A stretch of 64,000 nucleotides of DNA from Bauldia sp963759235 (GCA_963759235.1 CAVWYO010000006.1:744001-808000); one strand, 5' to 3'; counted from the stretch's first letter, positions 33,908 to 42,916 are shown. The notes: a model not told the origin generated them from the letters alone. Made by a program: numbers and translations.

Positions 33908-34272
33908 ATGTCCGTCGGTAGCGTCCGCTAGGTGATGGACGGGGCGGCCGAGACCCCCACCCGCTTGCCCGGCTTGACGCCGGGCTCGCGACCTCTCCCT
34001 TCCAGGGGGAGGCGTATGCGGTTGCAGTCGGTGGTGCCTCCCCCTGAAAGGGCGCGCTGCGAAACACGATTGGAAGACGGATTGACGGTCTTGCGTCCTT
34101 CGAGGCTCGGGCTCCGCCCGAGCACCTCAGGATGGGGTAAGTTCATGTTTCATAAAGACAAACATCCTCATGCTGAGGCGCGCGCGAAGCGCGCCTCGAA
34201 GCACGCGAAACGGCGGTCACGGAATTCCGCAATAGCTGCTTCCAGGGGGACGCGCACGCTGCGGCGAACGAC
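33908..34272. repeat. Mosaic of palindromic intergenic repeats
   Basis: A gene-free stretch between yejF and the dehydrogenase. It contains perfect stems GCCCGGC/GCCGGGC (33967-33985), GCTCGGGC/GCCCGAGC (34105-34123) and GAGGCGCGC/GCGCGCCTC (34175-34197), plus CCTCTCCCT/AGGGGGAGG arms near 33992-34013. The first is shared with 2121-2138 and 8415-8431. No function is assigned. Confidence 0.6.
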
Positions 34273-35223
34273 ATGACGCGACGGGCCATCCTTGTCGCCT
34301 CCGGGTCGTGGGCGCCGGAGCCGTGGGCCGAGGCGGTGCGGGCGATCGAGCCGCAGCGGCCGGTCTTCATCTGGCCGGACCTCCCCGATCCGGCGGCGAT
34401 CCGTTACGTCCTGGCCTGGCAGCCGCCGGCGACGGCATTGCGGGGCTTGCCCAACCTCGCGGCGATCTTCTCGCTCGGCGCCGGGGTCGAGCACATCATC
34501 TTCCGCGACGACCTGCCGGAGGTGCCGATCGTGCGGGTGGTCAGCCCCGATCTGACGCGGCGGATGACCGAGTGGGTGGTCCTGCAGGTGCTTCTGCATC
34601 ATCGCCGGCAGCTCGCCTATCTGCGTCAGCAAGGCGAGCGCCGCTGGAAGGAGCTCCGCCAGCCGGCGGCGTCAAAGGTTCGCGTCGGCATCATGGGGCT
34701 CGGCGTGCTGGGACGCGCAGCCGCCGCGCCGCTCGCAGGGTTGGGTTTCCAAGTGGCCGGCTGGAGCCGGCGGCCAAGGACGGTCCCGGGCGTCGAGGGC
34801 TATGCCGGCGCCGACGGCCTCGATGCATTTCTCGCCCGCACCGACATCCTCGTCTGCCTGCTGCCGCTCACCAACGAGACCCGCGCCATCCTGTCGATGG
34901 CCCTCTTCCGCAAGCTCGCCCGCGACGGTGCCCTCGGCGGGCCGATCCTCATCAATGCCGGGCGGGGTGGCCTCCAGGTCGAGGCCGACATCGTCGAGGC
35001 GACACGGAGCGGCATGCTCGCCGGCGCCAGCCTCGACGTCTTCGAGACCGAGCCGCTCGACGCGGCGAGCCCGCTCTGGGCGATGGACAATGTGGTGATC
35101 ACGCCCCATTGCGCGGCATGGAGCGATCCGCGCGAATTGGCCGGGCTGATCCTCGACCAGATCGCGGCGCACGAGGCGGGCAAGCCGCTCCGCCACGTCG
35201 TCGACCGTGCCAGCCTTTACTGA
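34273..35223 (+). CDS. D-isomer-specific 2-hydroxyacid dehydrogenase (GhrA-like)
   Basis: A 316-residue NAD(P)-dependent reductase of the glyoxylate/hydroxypyruvate reductase A class. It has FSLGAGVEHI near the N-terminus, the Rossmann motif VGIMGLGVLGRAAA, NAGRGGLQVEADI with the catalytic Arg, DVFETEPLDAASPLW with the Glu, and the catalytic His in ITPHCAAWSDP. The start is ATG 34273. It is isolated between repeats and the cytochrome cluster, so the pathway is not indicated by context. Confidence 0.85.
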   Translation: MTRRAILVASGSWAPEPWAEAVRAIEPQRPVFIWPDLPDPAAIRYVLAWQPPATALRGLPNLAAIFSLGAGVEHIIFRDDLPEVPIVRVVSPDLTRRMTEWVVLQVLLHHRRQLAYLRQQGERRWKELRQPAASKVRVGIMGLGVLGRAAAAPLAGLGFQVAGWSRRPRTVPGVEGYAGADGLDAFLARTDILVCLLPLTNETRAILSMALFRKLARDGALGGPILINAGRGGLQVEADIVEATRSGMLAGASLDVFETEPLDAASPLWAMDNVVITPHCAAWSDPRELAGLILDQIAAHEAGKPLRHVVDRASLY

Positions 35224-35252
35224 CTTGGGTCGGGCGGCCGGTTGCCCTTGCT

Positions 35253-36410
35253 TCACTCCTTGCGTTGCTGCGCGTAGTAAGCGGCCAGTTTCTGGATGTC
35301 CGATTCGGTCATCAGAAACGCCATGGCGAACATCAACTCGTTTGGCCGCTCGCCTCCATGATAAAGCGCCATGGCCTTCGCCAGATAGCCTTCGTCCTGG
35401 CCGGCGAGCACCGGAAAGCGCGGATCGGTGCTGTTGCCGTTTGGCCCGTGGCAGCGATTGCACCTGGCAGTCCATTCGCCGAGGGTGAGCGGCTTGCGGA
35501 TCGCCAGCGCCTCGGGCTCCTTGGATGCATAATAGGCGGCGAGGTCCGCGACGTCCTGATCCCGGAGCCCGAGCACCTGATCGTGCATGACGTCATTCTT
35601 GCGACTGCCGTCCTTATAGCCGGTGACGGCCGCAATCAGATATTCGGCGCTGAGACCGGCGAGCCTGGGATTCTTGGGATCGGTCGCATTGCCGTCGATG
35701 CCGTGACAGCTGGCGCACGGCGCGGTAACCGCCAGTCCCGCGACCGCATCGCCCTTGCCTGATGCTTCGGCGCGGCGCGGCACCATGGCAGCGTAGAAAT
35801 AGGCAATATCCTCGATCTGGCCTGGGGTGAGCGCCTTGGTCAGCGCCTGCATCATCGGCTCGGCGCGCGCTCCGCCCTGGTAGTCCTGGATCGCCTCTAT
35901 CAGATAACTGTCGTGCTGGCCCGCCAAGCTCGGCGTCGCCGCGGCGGTCGAGTTGCCATCCTCGCCGTGACAACCGGCACAGGTTTCCGTCAGCTTCTTG
36001 ACGGCCGCGAACGGATCCTGCTCATCCACCGGTGGCTCGGCCTCCGGCTCGCTCGGTCTTGAGCTAAAACCCTGCAGACTGGCGAAATAGGCCGCCACGT
36101 CGGCGATGTCCTGTTCGCCCAGCTTGTCGATGGCCTGCTGCATGCTCTCGTTCTTGCGGACGCCCTTCTTGTAGGCCTGCAAGGCGCCTTGGATGTAGGA
36201 GGCATGCTGCCCGGCGATAGAAGGAATCCCGGCCTGCGGGCTGATGCCGTTGCTGCCATGGCAGGCGGCGCACCCGGCTGCGATGGCCTTACCGGCGACA
36301 ATATCTCCGGCAGGCGGGGCGTCTTCCGCCCACGATGCCGCGCCAATCGGCGCGAGGCAAAGCGCGAATGCCGCCGCCAGCGTCGCGCGCCTCATGGCTT
36401 TTCTCGACAT
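35253..36410 (-). CDS. Periplasmic tetrahaem c-type cytochrome, four c4-like domains
   Basis: A 385-residue exported protein with signal peptide RRATLAAAFALCLAPIGAASWA. Four CxxCH sites are CAACH (47-51), CAGCH (144-148), CASCH (232-236) and CNRCH (317-321). They are spaced about 85-97 residues apart and each is followed by a Y(K/Q/H)xGxR...M segment with the likely distal methionine (ESM, EPMM, NDVM, NELM). This looks like an internal quadruplication of a cytochrome c4-like unit. It is last in a same-strand run of cytochrome genes beginning with hemA. ATG 36410 is preferred; 36395 is possible. Partner and oxidant are unknown. Confidence 0.85.
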   Translation of the reverse strand: MSRKAMRRATLAAAFALCLAPIGAASWAEDAPPAGDIVAGKAIAAGCAACHGSNGISPQAGIPSIAGQHASYIQGALQAYKKGVRKNESMQQAIDKLGEQDIADVAAYFASLQGFSSRPSEPEAEPPVDEQDPFAAVKKLTETCAGCHGEDGNSTAAATPSLAGQHDSYLIEAIQDYQGGARAEPMMQALTKALTPGQIEDIAYFYAAMVPRRAEASGKGDAVAGLAVTAPCASCHGIDGNATDPKNPRLAGLSAEYLIAAVTGYKDGSRKNDVMHDQVLGLRDQDVADLAAYYASKEPEALAIRKPLTLGEWTARCNRCHGPNGNSTDPRFPVLAGQDEGYLAKAMALYHGGERPNELMFAMAFLMTESDIQKLAAYYAQQRKE

Positions 36411-36443
36411 CGCCGGGGAGGCGTCGACCACGCGTGACCCGCG

Positions 36444-37214
36444 TCAACCGACTGTGGCATTGGCCGGATGCTCCGCGGCTCGGTACTTGTAGAACCAGAT
36501 CTGGTACATCGACACGATCCACTCGACGGCAAAGCTCAGTCCCATCAGCGCGCCGCCGACGATCACCATCCACGCAAATGCGGTGTTGAGTTTGGTCAGG
36601 TACCAGGAGCCGACGTCGATGATCACGGCGACGAACGGCAAGGCGATGATTGTGCACTTGAACCAGACCGGCCGCACATAGGCATGGCTGAAGATCAGGC
36701 CCATGATGAAGAAGATGAAGGTGATGCCGAACATGTGGATGTGAGAGACGCGCACCAGGGTCGCCAAGCTCTCGCCGGTATCGATTTGCGCGACTTTGGT
36801 CAGATTTTCGTAGCTGCTTAGGTTGGGGATGTGGGGGTTGCTGCCGTCATGGCAGGCGAGACAGCGATTTTCGACGATCGGCGCGATCTTCGTTTGATAT
36901 TCGGCCTGGTCGAGGCCGTGGTGTATCCATCCGATAATGGTGGCGCTTTCATCCGCCGGCAGCATTCCCGACATCGGCCCCGACAAAGCCAACTCAAGCC
37001 TGGTCGCCGTCTTGTTGCCGCTGTAGGCGATGGCGATGTCGTCCGCCGACAGGCCCGGCTTGCCGTCGCGTCCGGCGTCGACCTCGTAGATCTGGATCAT
37101 GGCGAACAGGTAGCCGATGCCCATCACCAAGAGCGTGGCGGTGTACAGCGTGCGCATGCTGAGCGGCAGTTCGCTGTAGTGAAAGAACATCCGGTGCACT
37201 GGTGGCGTAGCCAT
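36444..37214 (-). CDS. Membrane protein with periplasmic monohaem domain
   Basis: A 256-residue protein with TM1 at about 22-42, then a 115-residue extracytoplasmic loop holding CLACH (118-122), then three more helices (about 160-180, 185-205, 213-237). A histidine-rich SHIH (157-160) lies at the mouth of TM2 and could bind haem or quinol. ATG 37214 (MATPPVHRMFFHYSELPL) follows an AGGG site. I do not recognise a characterised family. Its place beside soluble cytochromes suggests a quinol- or membrane-linked electron entry module; that is inference. Confidence 0.7.
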   Translation of the reverse strand: MATPPVHRMFFHYSELPLSMRTLYTATLLVMGIGYLFAMIQIYEVDAGRDGKPGLSADDIAIAYSGNKTATRLELALSGPMSGMLPADESATIIGWIHHGLDQAEYQTKIAPIVENRCLACHDGSNPHIPNLSSYENLTKVAQIDTGESLATLVRVSHIHMFGITFIFFIMGLIFSHAYVRPVWFKCTIIALPFVAVIIDVGSWYLTKLNTAFAWMVIVGGALMGLSFAVEWIVSMYQIWFYKYRAAEHPANATVG

Positions 37215-37429
37215 ATCCCTACCATCCTTGCGCGTCGATCGCGCCAACGCAGCCGACTTTAGGACAGATGCAATCGAATCGCTTAGCGGATTCCGCGAAA
37301 CCATGCACCGATAGAGTTTCGACGAGCATCCCTTCGTAGAGCCGCAGCCGGATCACGCCGCCGTCAACGCGCAGAAAGCCCGAGGCCCGACCGCGGACGG
37401 AGCCTCGAGCCGATGTCTGTTAGCCGTCT

Positions 37430-37909
37430 TTATGGCGTGAACTTCAGCGGTGCCGACGGCGAGTTGGGCAGTGCGTACTCGATGTAAGGGAAGCCCTGGC
37501 TGGCGTGGCATCCGTTGCATCCCTTCATGCCGGCCTTGAACGCCGCATCGAAGGTGTTGAAATCTTTCGCCTTGATGGCTGCGTCGAGCGGCTCGAGGTA
37601 GGCCGTCTCGAAGGCCTTCAGCGCGCCCGCTCGTTCCGGCCTGGTCGTCTCGCCGACCTCCTGAATCTCAAGCGCCTCCTTGAGCATATAGCCGGCCAGA
37701 TCCCAATTGCCGCCCTTCGCCGCGTAATACGCGTTGGTGTAGCGGGCGGAGTACTCCATCATCACCGTTCCAAGGCCGGGTTGGAGTTCGGCGAGGGTCT
37801 TCAACTGATCTTCGGTGCTACCCGTGAGCCAATCCGAGGCCGCATAGGTCCCACCCGTCAACAGCATCAGGCAAGCCGAGGCGAGCACTGTCTTGCGAAG
37901 AAGGAGCAT
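37430..37909 (-). CDS. Exported helical cytochrome with C-terminal haem site
   Basis: A 159-residue protein with signal peptide LLRKTVLASACLMLLTGGTYA. A mostly helical body follows, and one CNGCH at 131-135 near the C-terminus. This layout resembles four-helix class II cytochromes (c' or c556 types), although no family is certain. An ATG at 37909 gives MLLLRKTV. It lies between two other cytochrome genes on the same strand, with about 215 non-coding bases on its downstream side. Confidence 0.75.
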   Translation of the reverse strand: MLLLRKTVLASACLMLLTGGTYAASDWLTGSTEDQLKTLAELQPGLGTVMMEYSARYTNAYYAAKGGNWDLAGYMLKEALEIQEVGETTRPERAGALKAFETAYLEPLDAAIKAKDFNTFDAAFKAGMKGCNGCHASQGFPYIEYALPNSPSAPLKFTP

Positions 37910-38182
37910 TCTTTGTTTCCCCCATTTGGTTCTTCTATTCAAATTTCCGAATAACACACTACACCGACACCGACGTGATCGGCAATGGACGACCACCGGC
38001 AAGGGCGCGCCGTCGCCGCAACCGCGCCACGAGCGGCAATATGGTTGAGGAGCCGCCGACGCCGGCACGGCGCCCATGACGAACGCCGACCTGGCTTGAT
38101 CCGGATGGCAAGCGACGATGCCCGGCGCCGATCGCTGCGCGGCGCAGTCTGCCTGGTTGAGCCGATACGCGCGCAGCTCAGC

Positions 38183-38590
38183 TCAATTGTCTTTCGCGCC
38201 CTGGAAGATCCACGTCCAGATATTTTGGCGAAGACAATTCGGCAACGGCTTGTGCCCGTACGGCATGCGGATCTCGGGCGACGCCCGCCCCTCGATGAGT
38301 TGGATGAGATTGCTGACGTCGGGCTCCCCCGGAATCACCATGGGGCCGAATTTCGTGCCCTTCATCAATCCCTCATATGTCGTCAGGTCCAGGTTGCTGG
38401 CTTCGAAGCCTTCGCCACCCGGCTGATGACAGGAAACACACCATCCTTTGAAGATGGGAGCGATGTCCTCGGAATAGCTCATCCTCGCTTGCTCGGCACA
38501 AGCTTGCTGAACCGGCAACAGGCCGGCTGATCCAGTGAGCGCGAAGCTGCCGGCGATGAAGCCCGCCAGTTTGAGGTTTCGCCTTCTCAT
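38183..38590 (-). CDS. Small exported cytochrome c with CVSCH site
   Basis: A 135-residue protein. Its signal region (RRRNLKLAGFIAGSFALTG) has a Cys at 31 after LPVQQA. The mature part reads SYSEDIAPIFKGWCVSCHQPGGEG, with haem site CVSCH at 51-55, followed by NLDLTTYEGLMKGTKFGPMVIPG, a pattern shared with planctomycete-type cytochrome c domains. The C-terminus has a MPYGHKPLP possible distal ligand. It is the first cytochrome gene after hemA and is preceded by a perfect FNR-type box 130 bases upstream. Confidence 0.8.
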   Translation of the reverse strand: MRRRNLKLAGFIAGSFALTGSAGLLPVQQACAEQARMSYSEDIAPIFKGWCVSCHQPGGEGFEASNLDLTTYEGLMKGTKFGPMVIPGEPDVSNLIQLIEGRASPEIRMPYGHKPLPNCLRQNIWTWIFQGAKDN

Positions 38591-38970
38591 GATGTACTCC
38601 CGTGGTCAGAGAATTACCCAAGGCGAGCAATCCAACTCCGCTTCGGACCGTCACTCCTTTGCATTGCTCATGGCAATACACCACCATTGTAACCATCCAC
38701 CCGGACGCAAACCGAAGCCTTGATCTTCATCAAAGTGGAGTTGGAATTCCCCCGGTTTTGCGGACAGTTACAGGCTTACAGACGCCAGTCGCTCACCTGA
38801 TCATGCGGGGCTCGCCCGCTATCTTGGCCAGAACGGCGCCGGGGACGAATCCGGCGCCAACGACGATATCATCGACGCATTCTTTGCCCCGGCACGGTAA
38901 AGGAAGACGCCCCCGGCGAACGTGCGGCGCAATGTCGCCAACCTTTGGCTCAGCAGCGATGGAGGGCGTC
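38591..38970. other. Intergenic region between hemA and the cytochrome genes
   Basis: A 380-base stretch on the 3' side of hemA. Its clearest element is the FNR/FixK-type palindrome at 38720-38733. On the minus strand a TACAAT lies 28 bases after that box and could be a -10. No credible reading frame is seen. Confidence 0.55.
38720..38733. promoter_or_regulatory. FNR/FixK-type box before the cytochrome genes
   Basis: TTGATCTTCATCAA is a perfect TTGAT-N4-ATCAA palindrome, the consensus for FNR/FixK/Anr regulators responding to low oxygen. It sits 130 bases before the first cytochrome start on the minus strand. Confidence 0.75.
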
Positions 38971-40263
38971 CTAGCCGCCGGCGGGCGGGAACACCGCGAC
39001 CCGGGTGTTGCCGGAGGCGGTGGCGGCCTGACGCGGCGCGTCGGCTTCGTCGCCGTCGGAGAAGGGCAGGCCGACGCGCTGCCAGACGTCGGTCAACGCC
39101 ACCACCAGCTCGTCGATCAGCCTGTCGTCGTGGAACGGCGTCGGCGTGATCCTCAGCCTCTCGGTGCCGCGCGGCACGGTCGGGTAGTTGATCGGCTGGA
39201 TGTAGATGCCATGCTCCTCAAGCAGCATGTCGCTCGCCTGCTTGCACTGGTCGGCGTTGCCGACCAGCACCGGCACGATATGGGTCTCCGAGCGCATCAC
39301 CGGCAGGCCGGCGGCGGCGAGCGCCGCCTTGGTGCGCGCCACGGCGCGCTGCTGACCCTGGCGCTCGACCGACGAGGCCTTCAAATGGCTGATCGACTTC
39401 ACAGCCGCGGCGGCGATCGCCGGCGGCAGCGCCGTGGTGAAGATGAAGCCCGGCGCATAGGAGCGGATGGTGTCGATGATGACACGGCTCGAGGCGACAT
39501 AGCCGCCGAGCGCCCCGAACGCTTTGGCCAGCGTGCCCTCGATGACGTCGATGCGATCCATCACGCCGTCGCGCTCGGCAATGCCGCCGCCGCGCGGGCC
39601 GTACATGCCGACGGCGTGAACCTCGTCGAGATAGGTCATGGCGCCGTATTTCTCGGCGAGGTCGGCGATCCCGGCGATCGGCGCGACGTCGCCGTCCATC
39701 GAATAGACCGACTCGAAGACGATCAGCTTCGGCCTGACCCGGCTCTGCGCCTTGAGGATGTCCTCGAGATGGCCGAGGTCGTTGTGCCGGAAGATGAACT
39801 TCTGCGCCCCGGAACGGCGCACGCCTTCGATCATCGAGGCGTGGTTCAATTCATCCGACAGGATGACGCAATCGGGCAGCATCTTGGCGATGGTGGAGAT
39901 CGCCGCCTCGTTGGAAACGAAGCCGGAGGTGAAGACCAGCCCGGCCTCCTTGCGGTGGAGGTCGGCAAGCTCGGCCTCGAGGAGGACCAGCGGATGGTTG
40001 GTGCCGGAGATGTTGCGGGTGCCGCCGGCGCCGACGCCCATGCGACGGGCGGCATCGATCATCGCGGCGATGACGTCCTGGTGCTGGCCCATGCCGAGAT
40101 AGTCGTTGGAGCACCACACGACGATCTCGCGGGCGTCGCCGTCGGCGCGCCGCAACGCGTAGGGGAACCGCCCGGCGATCCGCTCGAGGTCGGCGAACAC
40201 GCGATAGCGCTTCTCGGCATGGAGAGCGGCGATCGCCTCCGCGAAGATCGACTGATAGTCCAT
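38971..40263 (-). CDS. hemA: 5-aminolevulinate synthase
   Basis: A 430-residue PLP enzyme joining glycine and succinyl-CoA, the first step of haem synthesis by the Shemin pathway typical of alphaproteobacteria. It begins MDYQSIFAEAIAALHAEKRYR. Motifs include VVWCSNDYLGMGQH, GAGGTRNISGTNHP, YLDEVHAVGMYG and the PLP lysine in GTLAKAFGALGGY. ATG 40263 drops a non-conserved upstream extension. An FNR/FixK-like box lies 92 bases upstream. The cytochrome genes downstream on the same strand would need its product. Confidence 0.95.
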   Translation of the reverse strand: MDYQSIFAEAIAALHAEKRYRVFADLERIAGRFPYALRRADGDAREIVVWCSNDYLGMGQHQDVIAAMIDAARRMGVGAGGTRNISGTNHPLVLLEAELADLHRKEAGLVFTSGFVSNEAAISTIAKMLPDCVILSDELNHASMIEGVRRSGAQKFIFRHNDLGHLEDILKAQSRVRPKLIVFESVYSMDGDVAPIAGIADLAEKYGAMTYLDEVHAVGMYGPRGGGIAERDGVMDRIDVIEGTLAKAFGALGGYVASSRVIIDTIRSYAPGFIFTTALPPAIAAAAVKSISHLKASSVERQGQQRAVARTKAALAAAGLPVMRSETHIVPVLVGNADQCKQASDMLLEEHGIYIQPINYPTVPRGTERLRITPTPFHDDRLIDELVVALTDVWQRVGLPFSDGDEADAPRQAATASGNTRVAVFPPAGG

Positions 40264-40354
40264 CAACCCAGCCTGCTGTTTAGAACGTTCCGAAATTAGA
40301 GGTCGGCGGCGCACAAGTCCACCGGCACTTTGCCGCGCCGCACCTCAAAGTTCG

Positions 40355-40368
40355 TTGATTCTGGTCAA
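40355..40368. promoter_or_regulatory. FNR/FixK-like box before hemA
   Basis: TTGATTCTGGTCAA contains perfect TTGA-N6-TCAA arms, one base away from the full TTGAT-N4-ATCAA. It is 92 bases before the hemA ATG. Control of hemA by FixK/FNR-type proteins is known in rhizobia. Confidence 0.65.
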
Positions 40369-40435
40369 CCGAATATGAACGGGCGCCTGGTGTTGGCGGC
40401 GATCGAGCCGCTGCCGGCGCTCATCCGCCTGCCGG

Positions 40436-41122
40436 TCAGCCGACGTAGGACACCCCGCGATAGCGCATGCCGATCTGTACCGCCCCGACGATCAGCCGGG
40501 ACAGAATCTCCATGTCGACCGGCATATGGGGGCGCCATACATCGAGGAGAAGCGCGATCCGCGGCTCGTCGGCGTTGTTCATCACTTCGTGAGGAAAGGT
40601 GTCGTCCCACAGCAGGCACTCGCCGTCGGCGATGCGGTATTCGTGGTCGTCGATCATCATGATCGTCGCCGGCCGTCCGTCCGCCTGGGCGGGGATCTGC
40701 AGCCCGAGATGGAAGCGCATGACGCCGCGGAACGGGCCACGATGCCGGGGGATGTGCTTGCGCGGCGCCAGGAAGGAAACCGTCGCCGACTTGACCTCGG
40801 GGCATTCGTCGAGAAGCCCGGCGAGGACCGGCATTCTCGCCAGATTCTCGGGAACCCCGACTCCGTAGGCCTTGAGGATCAGCATCCGCCAGTCCTTGCC
40901 GTCATTGGCCGAAATCTCGGCCTGCTCCGGCATGATGTCATGGAAGCGCGGCATGCTTTCGAGCTTCGCCGCCTTGGCCTCGTTGCGGATCGCCTGCCAG
41001 GCGGCGGTGAATTTCGCCGCGTGGGGAAAGTCGATCTCCGCGTCGAGCACCGCCGGGGCGTCGATCCGCCTCTCATAGATACGCCGGACGACATCCGAGG
41101 CCCGATCGTAGAACTTGGTCAT
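40436..41122 (-). CDS. Aspartyl/asparaginyl beta-hydroxylase-domain protein (LpxO-like)
   Basis: A 228-residue Fe(II)/2-oxoglutarate dioxygenase. Iron and 2-oxoglutarate binding residues are visible in PRHRGPFRGVMRFHLGL and in LLWDDTFPHEVMNNADEPRIALLLDVWRP. LpxO proteins of this family hydroxylate an acyl chain of lipid A; other members modify amino acids. LpxO normally has N-terminal membrane anchoring, which is not obvious here, so the target may differ. It is upstream of hemA on the same strand, 172 bases away. Confidence 0.8.
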   Translation of the reverse strand: MTKFYDRASDVVRRIYERRIDAPAVLDAEIDFPHAAKFTAAWQAIRNEAKAAKLESMPRFHDIMPEQAEISANDGKDWRMLILKAYGVGVPENLARMPVLAGLLDECPEVKSATVSFLAPRKHIPRHRGPFRGVMRFHLGLQIPAQADGRPATIMMIDDHEYRIADGECLLWDDTFPHEVMNNADEPRIALLLDVWRPHMPVDMEILSRLIVGAVQIGMRYRGVSYVG

Positions 41123-41364
41123 GAAAGCGTCGCCTCCTGGCAGGTCTCCGCCGCCGGCAACTCATTATCGCGCGGCGGCGAATTTGCGGCGATATTAGCC
41201 AAGTCCGACGGTCCTGCCGATGGCCTTGGTGCCGCAGAAGCAAGGGACCGGGGACGGCAGCCTTTCGGGCAAAACTCGCAACGTCAGGGGAGTTGCACGG
41301 AACACGGGCATCTGCCTACCATCCGCCTCCCGCCATTCGGCGGGTCGGTGAAGAGGAGGAAACG

Positions 41365-42183
41365 ATGTCGAGGACAGGGAGGGCGGTACGACTGGCGGGT
41401 GCCGTGCTCTTGCTCGCCGCGCTGGCGACAGGCGCCGAAGCGGCGCAATGCGGCAACAGCAGCGCCGGCTTCTCGGGCTGGCTCACCTCTTTCAAGAGCC
41501 AAGCCGCTTCGGCCGGCGTCTCGCAAAAGGTCATCGCCTCGGCGCTCAGCGGCGCCAGCTACGATGCCGGCGTCATCTCGCTCGACCGCCACCAGGGGCA
41601 TTTCAGTCAGAGCTTCGAGCATTTCTACGCTTCGCGCGGCGCGCCGCTCCAGGGCATCGCCCGCAGCCGCTACCAGCAGAACGCCGCACTCCTCAAGAAG
41701 ATCGAGCAGCGTTACGGCGTGCAGGGGCAGGTGCTCGTCGCGATCTGGGGCCTTGAAACCGGCTTCGGCGCCAATATGGGCAACAAGCCAACCATCCGCT
41801 CGCTTGCCACGCTCGCCTATGACTGCCGCCGCTCGGCCTTCTTCACCGACCAGCTGATCTCGGCCCTGAAGGTCGTGCAGAGGGGGGACCTGGCACCCTC
41901 GCAGATGGTTGGGGCGTGGGCCGGAGAGCTCGGCCAGACCCAGTTCCTCGCCACCTCCTACCTCAAATTCGCGGTCGATTTCGACGGCAACGGGCGCCGC
42001 GATCTCATTCACAGTCGCGCCGACGCGCTGGCCTCGACCGCCAACTACCTGAAGGCCTACGGCTGGCAGGCGGGAGGGTCCTGGGAGCCGGGGACCCACA
42101 ACTACGCGGTCCTCGCCCAGTGGAACAAGGCCGCGGTCTACCAGCGGACGATCGCCGTCCTTGCCGACAAGATCGGCGGCTGA
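41365..42183 (+). CDS. Lytic murein transglycosylase, MltB/SLT_2 type
   Basis: A 272-residue exported muramidase-like enzyme. Its signal peptide is VRLAGAVLLLAALATGAEAA. The catalytic region is YGVQGQVLVAIWGLETGFGAN, with the catalytic Glu in GLETGFG, followed by TLAYDCRRSAFFTDQL and GAWAGELGQTQFLATSYL. The second lobe, DGRR-like DFDGNGRRDLIHS, matches family 3 lytic transglycosylases. The GAAGAGGAGGAA ribosome site fixes ATG 41365. There is no peptidoglycan-binding C-terminal extension. Confidence 0.92.
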   Translation: MSRTGRAVRLAGAVLLLAALATGAEAAQCGNSSAGFSGWLTSFKSQAASAGVSQKVIASALSGASYDAGVISLDRHQGHFSQSFEHFYASRGAPLQGIARSRYQQNAALLKKIEQRYGVQGQVLVAIWGLETGFGANMGNKPTIRSLATLAYDCRRSAFFTDQLISALKVVQRGDLAPSQMVGAWAGELGQTQFLATSYLKFAVDFDGNGRRDLIHSRADALASTANYLKAYGWQAGGSWEPGTHNYAVLAQWNKAAVYQRTIAVLADKIGG

Positions 42184-42198
42184 GCGTATCGAAGAGAG

Positions 42199-42915
42199 AT
42201 GGCGACGTTCCTCATCTGCCACGGCGCCTGGTCCGGCGGGTGGTCGTGGAAGAAGATGCGCGGGCCGCTCGCCGACCGCGGCCACGCGCTGTGGACGCCG
42301 ACCTGTACCGGGCTCGGCGAGAGAAGCCATCTGGCCGATCCCCGCATCGATCTGGAGACGCATGTCAATGATATCATGGGCGTTCTCGAATATGAGGATC
42401 TGCGCGAGGTCGTCCTGGTCGGTCACAGCTATGGCGGCATGGTCGCAACCGGGGTCGCCGACCGGGCGCCCGAGCGTGTAGCCCATCTCGTCTATCTCGA
42501 CGCCTTCGTTCCCGAGGACGGCGAGTCCGTCCTCGATGGCCAGCCGCCGCGGGTTGCCGAACAGATGCGCCAGTTGGTCGCCGCTGCCGGCGACGGCTGG
42601 CGATTGCCGCCGCGCCCGCTGTCGCCGGACATCGCCCCGGCGGACGCCGACTGGCTCAACCCGCGGCGCAGCGCGCAGCCGTTCGCGACCTTCACGCAAG
42701 GGATCACGCTGACCGGCCGGAGCGCCGACATCCCCCGCGCCTACATCTATTGCCGCGACAAGGCGGGCGACGATCCGTTTCGCGCGGTTGCCGAACGCGT
42801 CCGCGCCCGACCCGGCTGGCGCTATTTCGAGCTTGGCTCCGGCCATTTGCCCAACATCACCATGCCGGACCGGCTGGCCGAACTCCTCGACCGCATCGCC
42901 AGAGGCGCGGGCTGA
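42199..42915 (+). CDS. Alpha/beta hydrolase (methylesterase-like)
   Basis: A 238-residue serine hydrolase. Beginning TFLICHGAWSGGWSWKKM, it has the nucleophile elbow GHSYGG (Ser about 75), a likely acid in the YCRDKAGDDPF region and a catalytic His in GSGHLPNITMP. The N-terminal HGAWSGGWSW pattern is typical of the plant MES/salicylate-esterase-like bacterial branch. The substrate is unknown. It starts 15 bases after the transglycosylase and is followed within 1 base by another alpha/beta hydrolase gene. Confidence 0.85.
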   Translation: MATFLICHGAWSGGWSWKKMRGPLADRGHALWTPTCTGLGERSHLADPRIDLETHVNDIMGVLEYEDLREVVLVGHSYGGMVATGVADRAPERVAHLVYLDAFVPEDGESVLDGQPPRVAEQMRQLVAAAGDGWRLPPRPLSPDIAPADADWLNPRRSAQPFATFTQGITLTGRSADIPRAYIYCRDKAGDDPFRAVAERVRARPGWRYFELGSGHLPNITMPDRLAELLDRIARGAG

Positions 42916-42916
42916 G

